Below, piece after piece: positions 46,690 to 54,912 of a stretch of DNA of 64,000 nucleotides; the first letter of the stretch is position 1; each line of letters opens with the position of its first letter. A model generated the notes under the pieces. That model was not told the origin of the DNA, did not search any database, and saw only the letters and a program-made list of their open reading frames with translations. The DNA comes from Chitinophagaceae bacterium. GTDB lineage: Bacteria > Bacteroidota > Bacteroidia > Chitinophagales > UBA10324. The stretch covers positions 744,001 to 808,000 of the forward strand of contig JADKFU010000004.1 of the NCBI GenBank assembly GCA_016717285.1. Direction: 5' to 3'. The position numbers and the translations under genes were made by a program.

Positions 46690-46804
46690 TTCATTTTTAC
46701 AAAATGCATCGGAGTGCTGCCGGAAGTAATTTGCAAATAAACTTCTCCGTAGTGGTCCGATATTGTTCCAACACACTATATTCGTCCATCGCTAATTCTT
46801 TCTT

Positions 46805-47155
46805 ATGGGTGCTTCTTCATTGATCGTTCTTGTTTGTGCGGCTATAGCTTTTTCAGCAGGTGGAATGGCCGTTGCAAAATTTATGGTGAAGGGAACAAAG
46901 AATGCTGCAAAAGGAGAAGCCTATGAATGCGGTATTCCTTCAAAAGGAACGCCATGGGATCAGTTCAACGTTGGTTACTATCTTTTTGCACTCATCTTTT
47001 TGATTTTTGATGTGGAGTTAATTTTTCTTTATCCGTGGGCTGTAGTGGTGAAGCAAATCGGATGGCCGGCATTTGTTGAAATTGTAATTTTTCTTTTCAT
47101 ACTCTTCATGGGATTTCTTTACGCACATAAAAAAGGAGCGCTGAAGTGGATGTAA
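46805..47155 (+). CDS. nuoA: NADH-quinone oxidoreductase subunit A
   Basis: This encodes a 116-residue membrane subunit of complex I, with the conserved YECGIPSKGTPWDQFNVGYY and FLIFDVELIFLYPWAV motifs and three transmembrane segments. It opens the operon nuoABCDHIJKLMN; the next gene follows 81 bases later. ATG at 46805. A TATATTCG at 46777-46784 is the nearest candidate promoter element. Confidence 0.95.
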   Translation: MGASSLIVLVCAAIAFSAGGMAVAKFMVKGTKNAAKGEAYECGIPSKGTPWDQFNVGYYLFALIFLIFDVELIFLYPWAVVVKQIGWPAFVEIVIFLFILFMGFLYAHKKGALKWM

Positions 47156-47186
47156 TCAGTTCACTTTTTCAGAACTGATAACAAGG

Positions 47187-47221
47187 CAAACCCCTTTAAC
47201 CCTAAACATTTCAAACATTTA
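47187..47221. repeat. Half-copy of the nuo intergenic repeat
   Basis: The nuoA-nuoB gap contains CAAACCCCTTTAACCC followed by TAAACATTTCAAACATTTA. This resembles the right half of the full repeats in the nuoB-C, C-D and D-H gaps, without the left hairpin arm. Confidence 0.55.
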
Positions 47222-47236
47222 ATAGTAACCCGACAG

Positions 47237-47776
47237 TTGGAACAAGTTAAAGTGCAGCCAAAAGAAGAAACGTTTCCCGGCCAAATTCACGAAACCCCGG
47301 GAGGTGGAATTGTTTTGAGTAAGCTGGAAGATGTAATCAACTGGGCCCGTTCCAATTCATTGTGGCCACTCACCTTTGCAACCAGTTGTTGTGGCATAGA
47401 AATGATGTCCGTGGCAGGTGCCAAATATGATTTCTCCAGGTTCGGATTTGAAGTGGCCCGAGCTACACCAAGGCAAGCGGATGTAATCATTATTGCAGGA
47501 ACCATCGTGAATAAAATGGCACCTGTTTTAAAAAGACTGTATGATCAGATGGCGGATCCAAAATACGTGATTGCCATGGGTGCCTGTGCCATCAGTGGCG
47601 GTCCTTTTTTTTACAATACGTATTCAGTGGTGAAAGGTGCCGATCATGTAATTCCCGTGGATGTTTACATTGCCGGTTGTCCGCCACGTCCGGAAGCATT
47701 GCTCAATGCACTCATCACTTTGCAGGAAAAGATTAAGAGTGGAAAAACGAGAGAACAAATCAAGAGTGGAGTTTAA
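47237..47776 (+). CDS. nuoB: NADH-quinone oxidoreductase subunit B
   Basis: This encodes a 179-residue subunit carrying the N2 iron-sulfur cluster. The conserved tandem cysteines in TFATSCCGIEMM, the Cys in MGACAISGG and the fourth in YIAGCPPRPEAL are all present, so cluster N2 can form. The start is a TTG at 47237; no ATG is nearby and the family core starts later (IVLSKLEDVINWARSNSLWP). Confidence 0.95.
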   Translation: MEQVKVQPKEETFPGQIHETPGGGIVLSKLEDVINWARSNSLWPLTFATSCCGIEMMSVAGAKYDFSRFGFEVARATPRQADVIIIAGTIVNKMAPVLKRLYDQMADPKYVIAMGACAISGGPFFYNTYSVVKGADHVIPVDVYIAGCPPRPEALLNALITLQEKIKSGKTREQIKSGV

Positions 47777-47796
47777 AAATTTGAAGAGTTTATATT

Positions 47797-47835
47797 GTTT
47801 GAAGAGTTTCTGGTTGGTGAACTAACCCTACAAAC
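47797..47835. repeat. nuo intergenic hairpin repeat, copy 1
   Basis: In the nuoB-nuoC gap GTTTG at 47797-47801 pairs with CAAAC at 47831-47835, and GGTT pairs with AACC around the core GGTTGGTGAACTAACC (47812-47827). Flanking TTTGAAGAGTTT and CATTTCAAAC arms extend the unit on both sides. Confidence 0.8.
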
Positions 47836-47864
47836 CCGAAGCATTTCAAACGCTAATAACAAAT

Positions 47865-48320
47865 ATGACCAACGAAGAACTTAAAACGAATATCACTGCG
47901 CTGCTCCCATCTGCAACTTTCGAGGAAGGTGGTGAATGGCTGACGGTGCTGATGGATCCAAAAGAATGGAAGCCGTTTGCACAACAAATTCGTTTCGATG
48001 ATGCACTTCAATGCAATTATCTTTTTTGCCTCACGTGCATCGACTGGAAAACACACCTCACGATGGTGTATCATCTTTCTTCCACTGCTTTTCGTCACAA
48101 TCTCGTAGTGAAAGCCAAGATGGATCGCAGCATACCGGTGATTGAAACAGTATGCGATATCTGGCGGACGGCAGAGTTTCACGAACGCGAAGTGTTTGAA
48201 TTGTTTGGTGTCACATTTCTGAATCATCCTGATTTGCGTAAACTGATACTTACCGATGATTTTGAAGGATTTCCATTGCGCAAAGATTTTGAAGATACGG
48301 TAAACATGATTCGTTTATAG
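47865..48320 (+). CDS. nuoC: NADH-quinone oxidoreductase subunit C
   Basis: This encodes a 151-residue hydrophilic subunit with the 30-kDa subunit signature DFEGFPLRKDFE near the C-terminus and FREREVFELFGVTFLNHPDLRKL-like motifs (here HEREVFELFGV). It is separate from nuoD rather than fused. ATG at 47865. Confidence 0.93.
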   Translation: MTNEELKTNITALLPSATFEEGGEWLTVLMDPKEWKPFAQQIRFDDALQCNYLFCLTCIDWKTHLTMVYHLSSTAFRHNLVVKAKMDRSIPVIETVCDIWRTAEFHEREVFELFGVTFLNHPDLRKLILTDDFEGFPLRKDFEDTVNMIRL

Positions 48321-48337
48321 TTTGAAAAGTTGATACC

Positions 48338-48376
48338 GTTTGAAGAGTTTCGGGTTGGCGAACTAACCCTTCAAAC
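48338..48376. repeat. nuo intergenic hairpin repeat, copy 2
   Basis: In the nuoC-nuoD gap GTTTGAA (48338-48344) pairs with TTCAAAC (48370-48376) and GGGTT (48352-48356) pairs with AACCC (48365-48369), centred on GGTTGGCGAACTAACC (48353-48368). This is the clearest copy. Confidence 0.85.
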
Positions 48377-48406
48377 ACAAAACATTTCAAACCCGAAACA
48401 AAAAAA

Positions 48407-49522
48407 ATGATTGAAGAAATAGGCACCACAGCAGAAGGCGATCTGGTAATAAATATTGGCCCGCAACATCCTTCTACCCATGGTGTGCTTCATTTGGTAG
48501 TAACGCTGAAAGGTGAAACGATTAAGAAAGTAGAACCGCACCTGGGCTATATTCATCGCTCCATTGAAAAAATGTGCGAGTCGCTTACGTATCGACAGTT
48601 TATTTATGTAACGAGCAGAATGGATTATCTCTCTGCACACATCAATAATCACGGTTGTGCTTTGTGTGTGGAGAAAGGGTTGCAACTTGAAATTCCGTCC
48701 CGCGCACAGGTTATCCGCGTATTAATGGATGAACTCACACGCATTGCTTCTCATGAATTGTGGTGGGGCGCGATGTCGATGGATCTCGGCGCCTTCACAC
48801 CTTTCTTTCATGCTTTCCGCGAACGCGAAACCATAAATGACATCATGGAAGAAACCTGCGGCGCACGACTCACCATGAATTACGTGGTGCCCGGCGGTGT
48901 GATGTATGACCTTCATCCGGATTTTCAAAAGCGCGTGAAGGACTTTATGAAATTGTACAAGTTGAAAATCGGAGAGTATGACGACCTGATTACGGGCAAT
49001 ATCATTTTTCAAAACAGGATGAAGAATGTGGGTGTGCTTTCAAAAGAAGATGCCATCTCTTATGGTTGCAGCGGGCCCGTGGCAAGAGGCAGCGGTGTAA
49101 GTTGTGATATCCGGAAACTTTATCCTTATGAAGTGTATGATAAAGTTCAATTTGAAGAAGTGATTGAAACAGCCGGCGATTCTTTTGCAAGATATCTTGT
49201 ACGGTTGAAGGAAATGAATCAGTCCATCAGCATAGTTGAACAGTTGATTGATAACATTCCTGAAGGAGATTTCCAGGCAAAGACAAAAGCGGTTTTGAAA
49301 TTGCCGAAAGGTGAATTTTATTCAAGAGTGGAAACTGCCCGTGGAGAATTCGGTGTATACATTGTGAGTGAAGGCGGCACAACGCCTTACAGGATCAAAT
49401 TCCGTTCACCGGGCTTCTCTAATCTTTCTGCATTGGATCATATGGTGAGGGGAAGCAAGATTGGTGATCTGGTTGCGACAATGGGAACATTGGATCTGGT
49501 AATTCCGGATATAGACAGATGA
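48407..49522 (+). CDS. nuoD: NADH-quinone oxidoreductase subunit D
   Basis: This encodes the 371-residue 49-kDa-type subunit lining the quinone pocket. It starts with INIGPQHPSTHGVLHL and contains VEPHLGYIHRSIEKMCE, LDLGAFTPFFHAF-like residues (MDLGAFTPFFHAFRERE), YGCSGPVARGSG and a C-terminal VIPDIDR. Length is normal. Its stop is followed at once by a 9-base-period repeat and then nuoH, where nuoEFG would stand in the 14-subunit order. Confidence 0.96.
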   Translation: MIEEIGTTAEGDLVINIGPQHPSTHGVLHLVVTLKGETIKKVEPHLGYIHRSIEKMCESLTYRQFIYVTSRMDYLSAHINNHGCALCVEKGLQLEIPSRAQVIRVLMDELTRIASHELWWGAMSMDLGAFTPFFHAFRERETINDIMEETCGARLTMNYVVPGGVMYDLHPDFQKRVKDFMKLYKLKIGEYDDLITGNIIFQNRMKNVGVLSKEDAISYGCSGPVARGSGVSCDIRKLYPYEVYDKVQFEEVIETAGDSFARYLVRLKEMNQSISIVEQLIDNIPEGDFQAKTKAVLKLPKGEFYSRVETARGEFGVYIVSEGGTTPYRIKFRSPGFSNLSALDHMVRGSKIGDLVATMGTLDLVIPDIDR

Positions 49523-49601
49523 AGGGTTTGAAATGTTTGAAATGTTTGAAATGTTTGATGTGTTTGAAGTGTTTCCGGTTGGCGAGCTAAACTCTTCAAA
49601 C
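49521..49601. repeat. 9-bp tandem array plus nuo hairpin repeat, copy 3
   Basis: From the nuoD stop codon, units of GAAATGTTT (with GAAGGGTTT, GATGTGTTT and GAAGTGTTT variants) repeat every nine bases to 49574, three of them identical. They lead into a hairpin: GTTTGAAG (49562-49569) pairs with CTTCAAAC (49594-49601) around CGGTTGGCGAGCTAA. Confidence 0.85.
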
Positions 49602-49700
49602 CTGAAACATGTCAAAAGCTAAGGTTTAGAAAGTTTATGGGGTTTGAAAAGTTTAATGGTTTTGGGTTTAACCCGATTGTACTTAATACAGGAATCGAGT

Positions 49701-50777
49701 ATGTTGAGTTTAGAAGGGATTACTAATTGGGTGAGTAACTGGTTGAATGCAACCTTTAATCCGGTGCTTGCATTATTGTTTCAATTCGTAATTGTTGGTG
49801 TGCTTGCCATCGCCTTGTTTGCGGTACTGGGATTGGTATTGGTTTTTATGGAAAGAAAAGTTTCTGCCTACATGCAGATTCGCTTAGGTCCGAATAGAGT
49901 GGGACCGCAGGGTATTTTTCAAACCCTTGCCGATACTTTAAAACTGGTGATGAAAGAAGGACTGACTCCTGATGGCGCTGATAAATTTCTTTTCAATCTT
50001 GCCCCTTATGTAGTAATGATTGTGGCCATGTTGATTCTTGCTCCCATCGCCTTTGCCAAAGGATTCCAGATGTGGGACATCAATATCGGTGTGCTTTATT
50101 TGTCTGCCGTTTCCTCCATTTCTGTAATCGGTGTTTTGATGGCGGGCTGGGCAAGCAATAACAAATATTCATTGCTGGGCGCCATGCGAAGCGGCGCTCA
50201 GATTGTGAGCTATGAATTATCGGCAGGACTGGCAGTGCTTTCAATTGTGATTCTTTCAGGAAGTCTCAGCATTTCGGATATCATTGCATCACAACAAAAT
50301 GGCTGGTGGATTTTTAAAGGACATATTCCTGTCGTTATATCATTCGTCATATTTATCATTGCCGTAACAGCAGAAACCAACAGGGCGCCTTTTGATATGG
50401 CAGAAGCGGAATCAGAGCTGACCGCCGGTTTTCATACAGAGTATTCAGGAATGAAGTTCGCTCTGTTTTTCCTGGCTGAATATGTGAATATTTTCATTGT
50501 CTGTGCTATCGGTGCTACTTTGTTTTTCGGAGGATGGATGCCCTTTCACATCGGCAACTGGGCAGCGTTTAATCACGTGATGGATTATATTCCATCCTCG
50601 TTGTGGTTTTTTGGAAAAACATTTTTCCTGATTTTCCTGATCATGTGGTTCCGTTGGACATTTCCAAGATTGCGGATCGATCAGTTGCTGAATCTTGAAT
50701 GGAAATATTTATTGCCGATTAGTATGTTCAACCTCTTATTGACTACACTGATAGCAATAATGGGTTGGTATTTTTAA
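49701..50777 (+). CDS. nuoH: NADH-quinone oxidoreductase subunit H
   Basis: This encodes the 358-residue membrane subunit at the junction of the complex I arms. Motifs FMERKVSAYMQIRLGPNRVG, ETNRAPFDMAEAESELTAGF, HTEYSGMKFALFFLAEY and WFRWTFPRLRIDQLL are characteristic. The ATG at 49701 is preferred to the upstream start at 49644, which lies in repeat-derived sequence. Confidence 0.96.
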   Translation: MLSLEGITNWVSNWLNATFNPVLALLFQFVIVGVLAIALFAVLGLVLVFMERKVSAYMQIRLGPNRVGPQGIFQTLADTLKLVMKEGLTPDGADKFLFNLAPYVVMIVAMLILAPIAFAKGFQMWDINIGVLYLSAVSSISVIGVLMAGWASNNKYSLLGAMRSGAQIVSYELSAGLAVLSIVILSGSLSISDIIASQQNGWWIFKGHIPVVISFVIFIIAVTAETNRAPFDMAEAESELTAGFHTEYSGMKFALFFLAEYVNIFIVCAIGATLFFGGWMPFHIGNWAAFNHVMDYIPSSLWFFGKTFFLIFLIMWFRWTFPRLRIDQLLNLEWKYLLPISMFNLLLTTLIAIMGWYF

Positions 50778-50779
50778 AA

Positions 50780-50945
50780 GAGCGTTTGAATTGTTTGTAA
50801 AGTTCAGGTTGTTTGAAGTGTTAACGCAGGAGCATAACTTAAAACAAGATTTGGAAATACAAGGATGAAATTTTTTGAAGAGCGTTGATTGAGAAAAAAT
50901 TAATAAATAGCTTAGAAAGTTCAGGCAGAAGTACTAAAGAAAAAA
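50780..50945. repeat. Degenerate nuo intergenic repeat upstream of nuoI
   Basis: The nuoH-nuoI gap has GTTTGAATTGTTTGTAAAGTT, then GGTTGTTTGAAGTGTT, resembling the left arm of the repeats in the other gaps but without an intact hairpin. I see no gene in it. Confidence 0.45.
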
Positions 50946-51416
50946 ATGTTTCTACTCAATTACATAAAGGAAGTTTTCTCCGCAGTAAAATCCTTGCTGA
51001 AAGGAATGCGCCGTACAGGGTATTACTTCACACACCACAAGGAAATTATCACACAGCAATATCCTGAAGAACGACCGCAATTGCCCGAGCGTTTTAAAGG
51101 CGAAGTGGTGTTGACACATGATGAAAATAATGAACACGCCTGTACCGGTTGTACTGCCTGTGAGTTGGCTTGCCCGAACGGAACGATCAAGATCATTACG
51201 AAGCAGGAAGTAGGTGCAGACGGCAAAAAGAAAAAGGCACTCGACACATTTGTTTATCACCTTGAATTGTGCACGATGTGTAATTTGTGCATTGTAGCTT
51301 GTCCGACTGATGCCATTAAAATGGCGCAGACTTTTGAGCACAGTGTTTTTGACAGAAATCTTTTAATCAAGAAACTTAATAATCCCGGATCTAAGATCAG
51401 GGAAGGAGTTGAATGA
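50946..51416 (+). CDS. nuoI: NADH-quinone oxidoreductase subunit I
   Basis: This encodes a 156-residue ferredoxin-like subunit with two [4Fe-4S] clusters: HACTGCTACELACP and LELCTMCNLCIVACPTDAI carry the eight cysteines. It links the peripheral arm to the quinone module. The ATG at 50946 gives a normal length; a start frame beginning at 50885 is a shadow. Confidence 0.95.
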   Translation: MFLLNYIKEVFSAVKSLLKGMRRTGYYFTHHKEIITQQYPEERPQLPERFKGEVVLTHDENNEHACTGCTACELACPNGTIKIITKQEVGADGKKKKALDTFVYHLELCTMCNLCIVACPTDAIKMAQTFEHSVFDRNLLIKKLNNPGSKIREGVE

Positions 51417-51453
51417 GTACTTTTTTTAGTTAAGGACCGTAACAAGAATGTAA

Positions 51454-51990
51454 ATGACCGCATCGCAAATTATTTTTTATCTCATCGCAGCTTTCATCCT
51501 CGGTTCAGGACTGCTTGCAGTTACTTCGCTGAAAGTATTTCGCGCAGCCATCTTTTTATTGTTTTCACTGATAGGCATTGCAGCATTGTATTTCTGGATG
51601 GAAGTGGAATTTGTTGCAGCCGTTCAAATCGTTGTTTACGTAGGCGGCATTGTAGTGCTGATCATCTTTTCCATTTTCCTTACACAGCATGCAGGCAGCG
51701 AAATGCCCAAACCCGGTTTCACCAGGACTGTTGCTTCAGCTTTTGCAGCGCTGTTTGGGTTTGCGCTAACATACCTGCTCATCTATCAGCACGGTTTTCA
51801 AGCGACAGAAAAGAAGTTTGAATGGAACATGGGAATGATCGGTTCACAATTGCTGAATACCGGAGTCAATGGTTATGCACTCCCTTTTGAAGTTATCAGC
51901 ATTTTGCTACTGGCAGCCATGGTCGGTTGTATAGTGATTGCAATAAAGAGCAAAGGCAGCATTGAAAGTGAAAAAATGATTGAATCATGA
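51454..51990 (+). CDS. nuoJ: NADH-quinone oxidoreductase subunit J
   Basis: This encodes a 178-residue membrane subunit with five hydrophobic segments, including FFYLIAAFILGSGLLAV-like (IIFYLIAAFILGSG) and VQIVVYVGGIVVLIIFSIF. The YxGGI pattern in helix 3 is characteristic. ATG at 51454. Confidence 0.93.
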   Translation: MTASQIIFYLIAAFILGSGLLAVTSLKVFRAAIFLLFSLIGIAALYFWMEVEFVAAVQIVVYVGGIVVLIIFSIFLTQHAGSEMPKPGFTRTVASAFAALFGFALTYLLIYQHGFQATEKKFEWNMGMIGSQLLNTGVNGYALPFEVISILLLAAMVGCIVIAIKSKGSIESEKMIES

Positions 51991-52012
51991 TGTGTAGAAA
52001 AAAGATTTCAGT

Positions 52013-52327
52013 ATGAGCAGTGTTCCCTTGAATCATATTCTGTTTGTAAGCACGGCATTGTTTTTCATTGGTGTCTACGGATTTTTTACGCGCCGCAACA
52101 TGATTACCATGCTGATGGCTATCGAACTGATCCTTAACAGTGTCAACATCAATTTCGTTGCCTTCAACAAATACCTGTATCCGGAAAAGATGACAGGCGT
52201 TTTCTTTACAATTTTCATCATTGCCATTGCCGCTGCTGAAGCGGCTGTTGCCATTGCCATCATCATCAACCTTTACAGAAGTCATCATTCGATTGATGTA
52301 GAGGATGCATCAGAGATGAAGTTTTAA
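52013..52327 (+). CDS. nuoK: NADH-quinone oxidoreductase subunit K
   Basis: This encodes a 104-residue membrane subunit with three hydrophobic segments and the conserved MLMAIELILNSVNINF and AAAEAAVAIAIII glutamates used in proton transfer. It starts 22 bases after nuoJ stops. ATG at 52013. Confidence 0.95.
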   Translation: MSSVPLNHILFVSTALFFIGVYGFFTRRNMITMLMAIELILNSVNINFVAFNKYLYPEKMTGVFFTIFIIAIAAAEAAVAIAIIINLYRSHHSIDVEDASEMKF

Positions 52328-52403
52328 AAAGTTAAAATGTTTGAAGGGTCTCGGGTTTGAAATGTTTGTGAAGTCAACCCGAATGCTGAAATCTGAAACA
52401 ACA
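52328..52403. repeat. Degenerate nuo intergenic repeat upstream of nuoL
   Basis: The gap between nuoK and nuoL has TGTTTGAAGGGTCTCGGGTTTGAA-like sequence (split at 52339), then TCAACCCGAATGC and CTGAAACA. GGGTTTG (left) and CAACCCG (right) can pair partially. It resembles the repeats in the other nuo gaps. Confidence 0.5.
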
Positions 52404-54362
52404 ATGAACTATCAATACACAGCACTGATTCCGCTCTTGCCGCTCGCTGGGTTTCTTGTGCTCGGTTTGTTTGGAAGAAGATACATCGGGAATGTGTCCG
52501 GTATCATCGCGAGTCTCCTGCTGTTTGTTTCAGCGGCGCTTTCCCTGCAAACAGCTTACACTTATTTTTTTGTGAATGGGAAAGCAGATGGAGTTTATCA
52601 AACAGTTATTCCGGTTGACATAACGTGGCTTAAATTTTCAGATTCACTCAGCATCAATATGGGTATCAACCTCGATCCCATTGCGGTGATGATGCTTGTA
52701 GTGGTTACGTTTGTTTCACTGATGGTGCACATTTATTCGCTTGGTTATATGAAAGGCGAAGAGCGTTTCAGCACGTATTATTCATTCCTGCAACTGTTTA
52801 CTTTCTCTATGCTTGGACTGGTGATGGCCGGCAATATATTCCAGATCTACATTTTTTGGGAGCTCGTTGGTGTTTCTTCTTACTTACTTATTGGATATTA
52901 TTACGATCGTCCGTCTGCAGTGGCTGCTTCAAAAAAAGCATTCATTGTAACACGTTTTGCAGATTTCGGATTTCTGGTCGGGATTCTCATTCTTGCATTT
53001 TATTCGGAGACGTTGGATTTCAACACACTCATTCAAAGACTTACGACGCCAACGGCGCAACTGTCTTCAATTATCTCTGCGTCATTCATGGGTATTTCCG
53101 CACTTAGCTGGGGTTTGGTTTTGGTGTTTATTGGCGGTGCAGGAAAGTCAGCGATGTTTCCATTGCACATCTGGTTGCCTGATGCCATGGAAGGCCCGAC
53201 TCCTGTTTCTGCTTTGATACATGCTGCAACCATGGTGGTTGCTGGTGTGTTTTTAGTGGCCAGGTTATTTCCTGTATTTGCCATGTCAGATCCTGTAGCA
53301 TTACATCTTGTTGCAGACGTGGGTGTATTTTCCGCTTTGTTTGCAGCGGTAATTGCCTGCACACAAACCGATATCAAAAGAGTATTGGCTTATTCAACCA
53401 TGTCACAGATCGGCTACATGATGTTTGCACTGGGAGTGGCAAGTTACGGTGGCGAACACGGATTAGGTTTTATGGCTTCCATGTTTCATTTGTTTACACA
53501 CGCATTCTTCAAGTCGTTGTTGTTTCTGGGTGCTGGTGCGGTGATCCACATGGTCCACAGCAATGAAATGAATGATATGGGAGGCTTGAGAAAATCAATG
53601 CCTGTCACTCATTTTAGCTTTTTGATTGCCTGTCTCGCAATTTCAGGTGTTCCTCCATTTGCAGGTTTTTTCAGCAAAGAAGAAATTCTGCATGCTGCAT
53701 TCAATTCGAGTTTGCCTGTTTACTGGATTGCGCTCATCACTTCAGGCATCACGGCATTTTATATGTTCCGGTTGTATTTTTCCATTTTCTGGAATAAGTC
53801 TGATGCGCATGCTATGCCATCATCACATCAGGACGATAATCAGGAAGCGACACATGGTGAAGGAACCTGGTCTATGAAAATTCCATTGATCATCCTGACC
53901 GTTTGTACTTTGATCGTTGGCTTTACTCCGTTCTCAGAATTTGTAACATCAGATGGAACTCCGTTTCAAACGCACTTCAATCTGAATTTCTCCATCCTGC
54001 CTGTGCTATTTGCCTTATCAGGAATTGCCATTGCTTTTCTGCTGTATCAAAAACAAAATGGGCGTTCAGAAAAAATTGCTTCTTCACTCGGAGGCATTTA
54101 CAAAGCTGTCTATTCAAAATTTTATATTGATGAGGTCTATATTTTCATCACCAAAAAAATTGTTTTCAATTTAGTTGCAATGCCTGCTGCATGGTTCGAC
54201 CGCAACATTGTAGATGGAACGATGAATGGCATTGCATGGACTACCGGTCAGGTTTCAGCCACTATCAAAGGATTGCAATCTGGAAAAGTACAGGGCTACG
54301 CTATTTACTTTTTCGGAGGAATAATGATGATGGTTTTGATTTTTGTTTATTGGTGGAAATAA
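52404..54362 (+). CDS. nuoL: NADH-quinone oxidoreductase subunit L
   Basis: This encodes about 652 residues, the distal antiporter-like proton pump subunit, with GGAGKSAMFPLHIWLPDAMEGPTPVSALIHAATMV as the key conserved region (split here for length) and LLIGYYYDRPSA. The C-terminal long lateral helix region is present. The start ATG at 52404 fits the first membrane helix (ALIPLLPLAGFLVLG); the frame begins at 52341 in repeat sequence. The stop at 54362 is only 7 bases before the DUF4258 gene. Confidence 0.95.
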   Translation: MNYQYTALIPLLPLAGFLVLGLFGRRYIGNVSGIIASLLLFVSAALSLQTAYTYFFVNGKADGVYQTVIPVDITWLKFSDSLSINMGINLDPIAVMMLVVVTFVSLMVHIYSLGYMKGEERFSTYYSFLQLFTFSMLGLVMAGNIFQIYIFWELVGVSSYLLIGYYYDRPSAVAASKKAFIVTRFADFGFLVGILILAFYSETLDFNTLIQRLTTPTAQLSSIISASFMGISALSWGLVLVFIGGAGKSAMFPLHIWLPDAMEGPTPVSALIHAATMVVAGVFLVARLFPVFAMSDPVALHLVADVGVFSALFAAVIACTQTDIKRVLAYSTMSQIGYMMFALGVASYGGEHGLGFMASMFHLFTHAFFKSLLFLGAGAVIHMVHSNEMNDMGGLRKSMPVTHFSFLIACLAISGVPPFAGFFSKEEILHAAFNSSLPVYWIALITSGITAFYMFRLYFSIFWNKSDAHAMPSSHQDDNQEATHGEGTWSMKIPLIILTVCTLIVGFTPFSEFVTSDGTPFQTHFNLNFSILPVLFALSGIAIAFLLYQKQNGRSEKIASSLGGIYKAVYSKFYIDEVYIFITKKIVFNLVAMPAAWFDRNIVDGTMNGIAWTTGQVSATIKGLQSGKVQGYAIYFFGGIMMMVLIFVYWWK

Positions 54363-54369
54363 AAATGGG

Positions 54370-54630
54370 ATGGACTTTACTTTTTCAAAACACGCGATTG
54401 AGCAGATGCAGGAGCGAAGTATTTCGAAAGAGTCAGTTGAAAAAATTCTTGAGTATCCATTGGAAATAGTTTACGAGGAAGAGCATTCAATTTTTCATGG
54501 ATTGACTTTTGAAAATAATAAACATTACTTAATCCGTATCTTCGTAAATCTCTTAGTGGAACCTAATAACATCATAACAGTTTATAAGACCTCAAAAATC
54601 AGGAAATATTATGAAGGTGAAATACGATAA
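54370..54630 (+). CDS. DUF4258 domain protein (possible toxin-like)
   Basis: This encodes 86 residues: FTFSKHAIEQMQERSISKESVEKIL, then IVYEEEHSIFHG and YLIRIFVNLLVEPNNIITVYKTSKIRKY, matching the DUF4258 family. Such proteins often pair with DUF2283 proteins and are suspected toxin-antitoxin-like modules; no activity is demonstrated from sequence. It lies inside the nuo operon between nuoL and nuoM and overlaps the DUF2283 gene by 20 bases. The ATG at 54370 is in frame and starts the domain directly. Confidence 0.8.
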   Translation: MDFTFSKHAIEQMQERSISKESVEKILEYPLEIVYEEEHSIFHGLTFENNKHYLIRIFVNLLVEPNNIITVYKTSKIRKYYEGEIR

Positions 54631-54805
54631 AGAAGTGGATGTTCTTTACATCAAACTCAGCAATGAACCTATTGTAGAGAGTGATGAAGGAAAACCGGGA
54701 ATCATCATTGACTATTCTGCGGCGCAACACATTGTTGGTATTGAAATCCTCAATGCTTCCACCAAAATGTCGTCACCGATAAAAGTGGAGTATGAAGATG
54801 CTTGA
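54611..54805 (+). CDS. DUF2283 domain protein (possible antitoxin-like)
   Basis: This encodes 64 residues typical of DUF2283: VKYDKEVDVLYIKLSNEP, GIIIDYSAAQHIVGIEILNAS. It starts inside the DUF4258 frame (20-base overlap), so the pair is translationally coupled. The length is normal for the family. Together they form an insertion of about 440 bases between nuoL and nuoM. Confidence 0.82.
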   Translation: MKVKYDKEVDVLYIKLSNEPIVESDEGKPGIIIDYSAAQHIVGIEILNASTKMSSPIKVEYEDA

Positions 54806-54912
54806 ACAAACCTGACATACTAAGGATCATTCACAGCTAACGCTTCAGAAATTAATCCCTCAAATTCAACCCACCTTTCTTATTTTGCCAGAGCAATTTC
54901 GATGCTCTTCCA

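Noticed and set aside
46690..46804. Fluoride riboswitch linked to crcB
   Set aside because: The sequence is downstream of crcB, and the upstream gap shows no matching conserved fold.
49521..49574. CRISPR-like array
   Set aside because: Nine-base units without spacers or cas genes; it is a simple tandem repeat.
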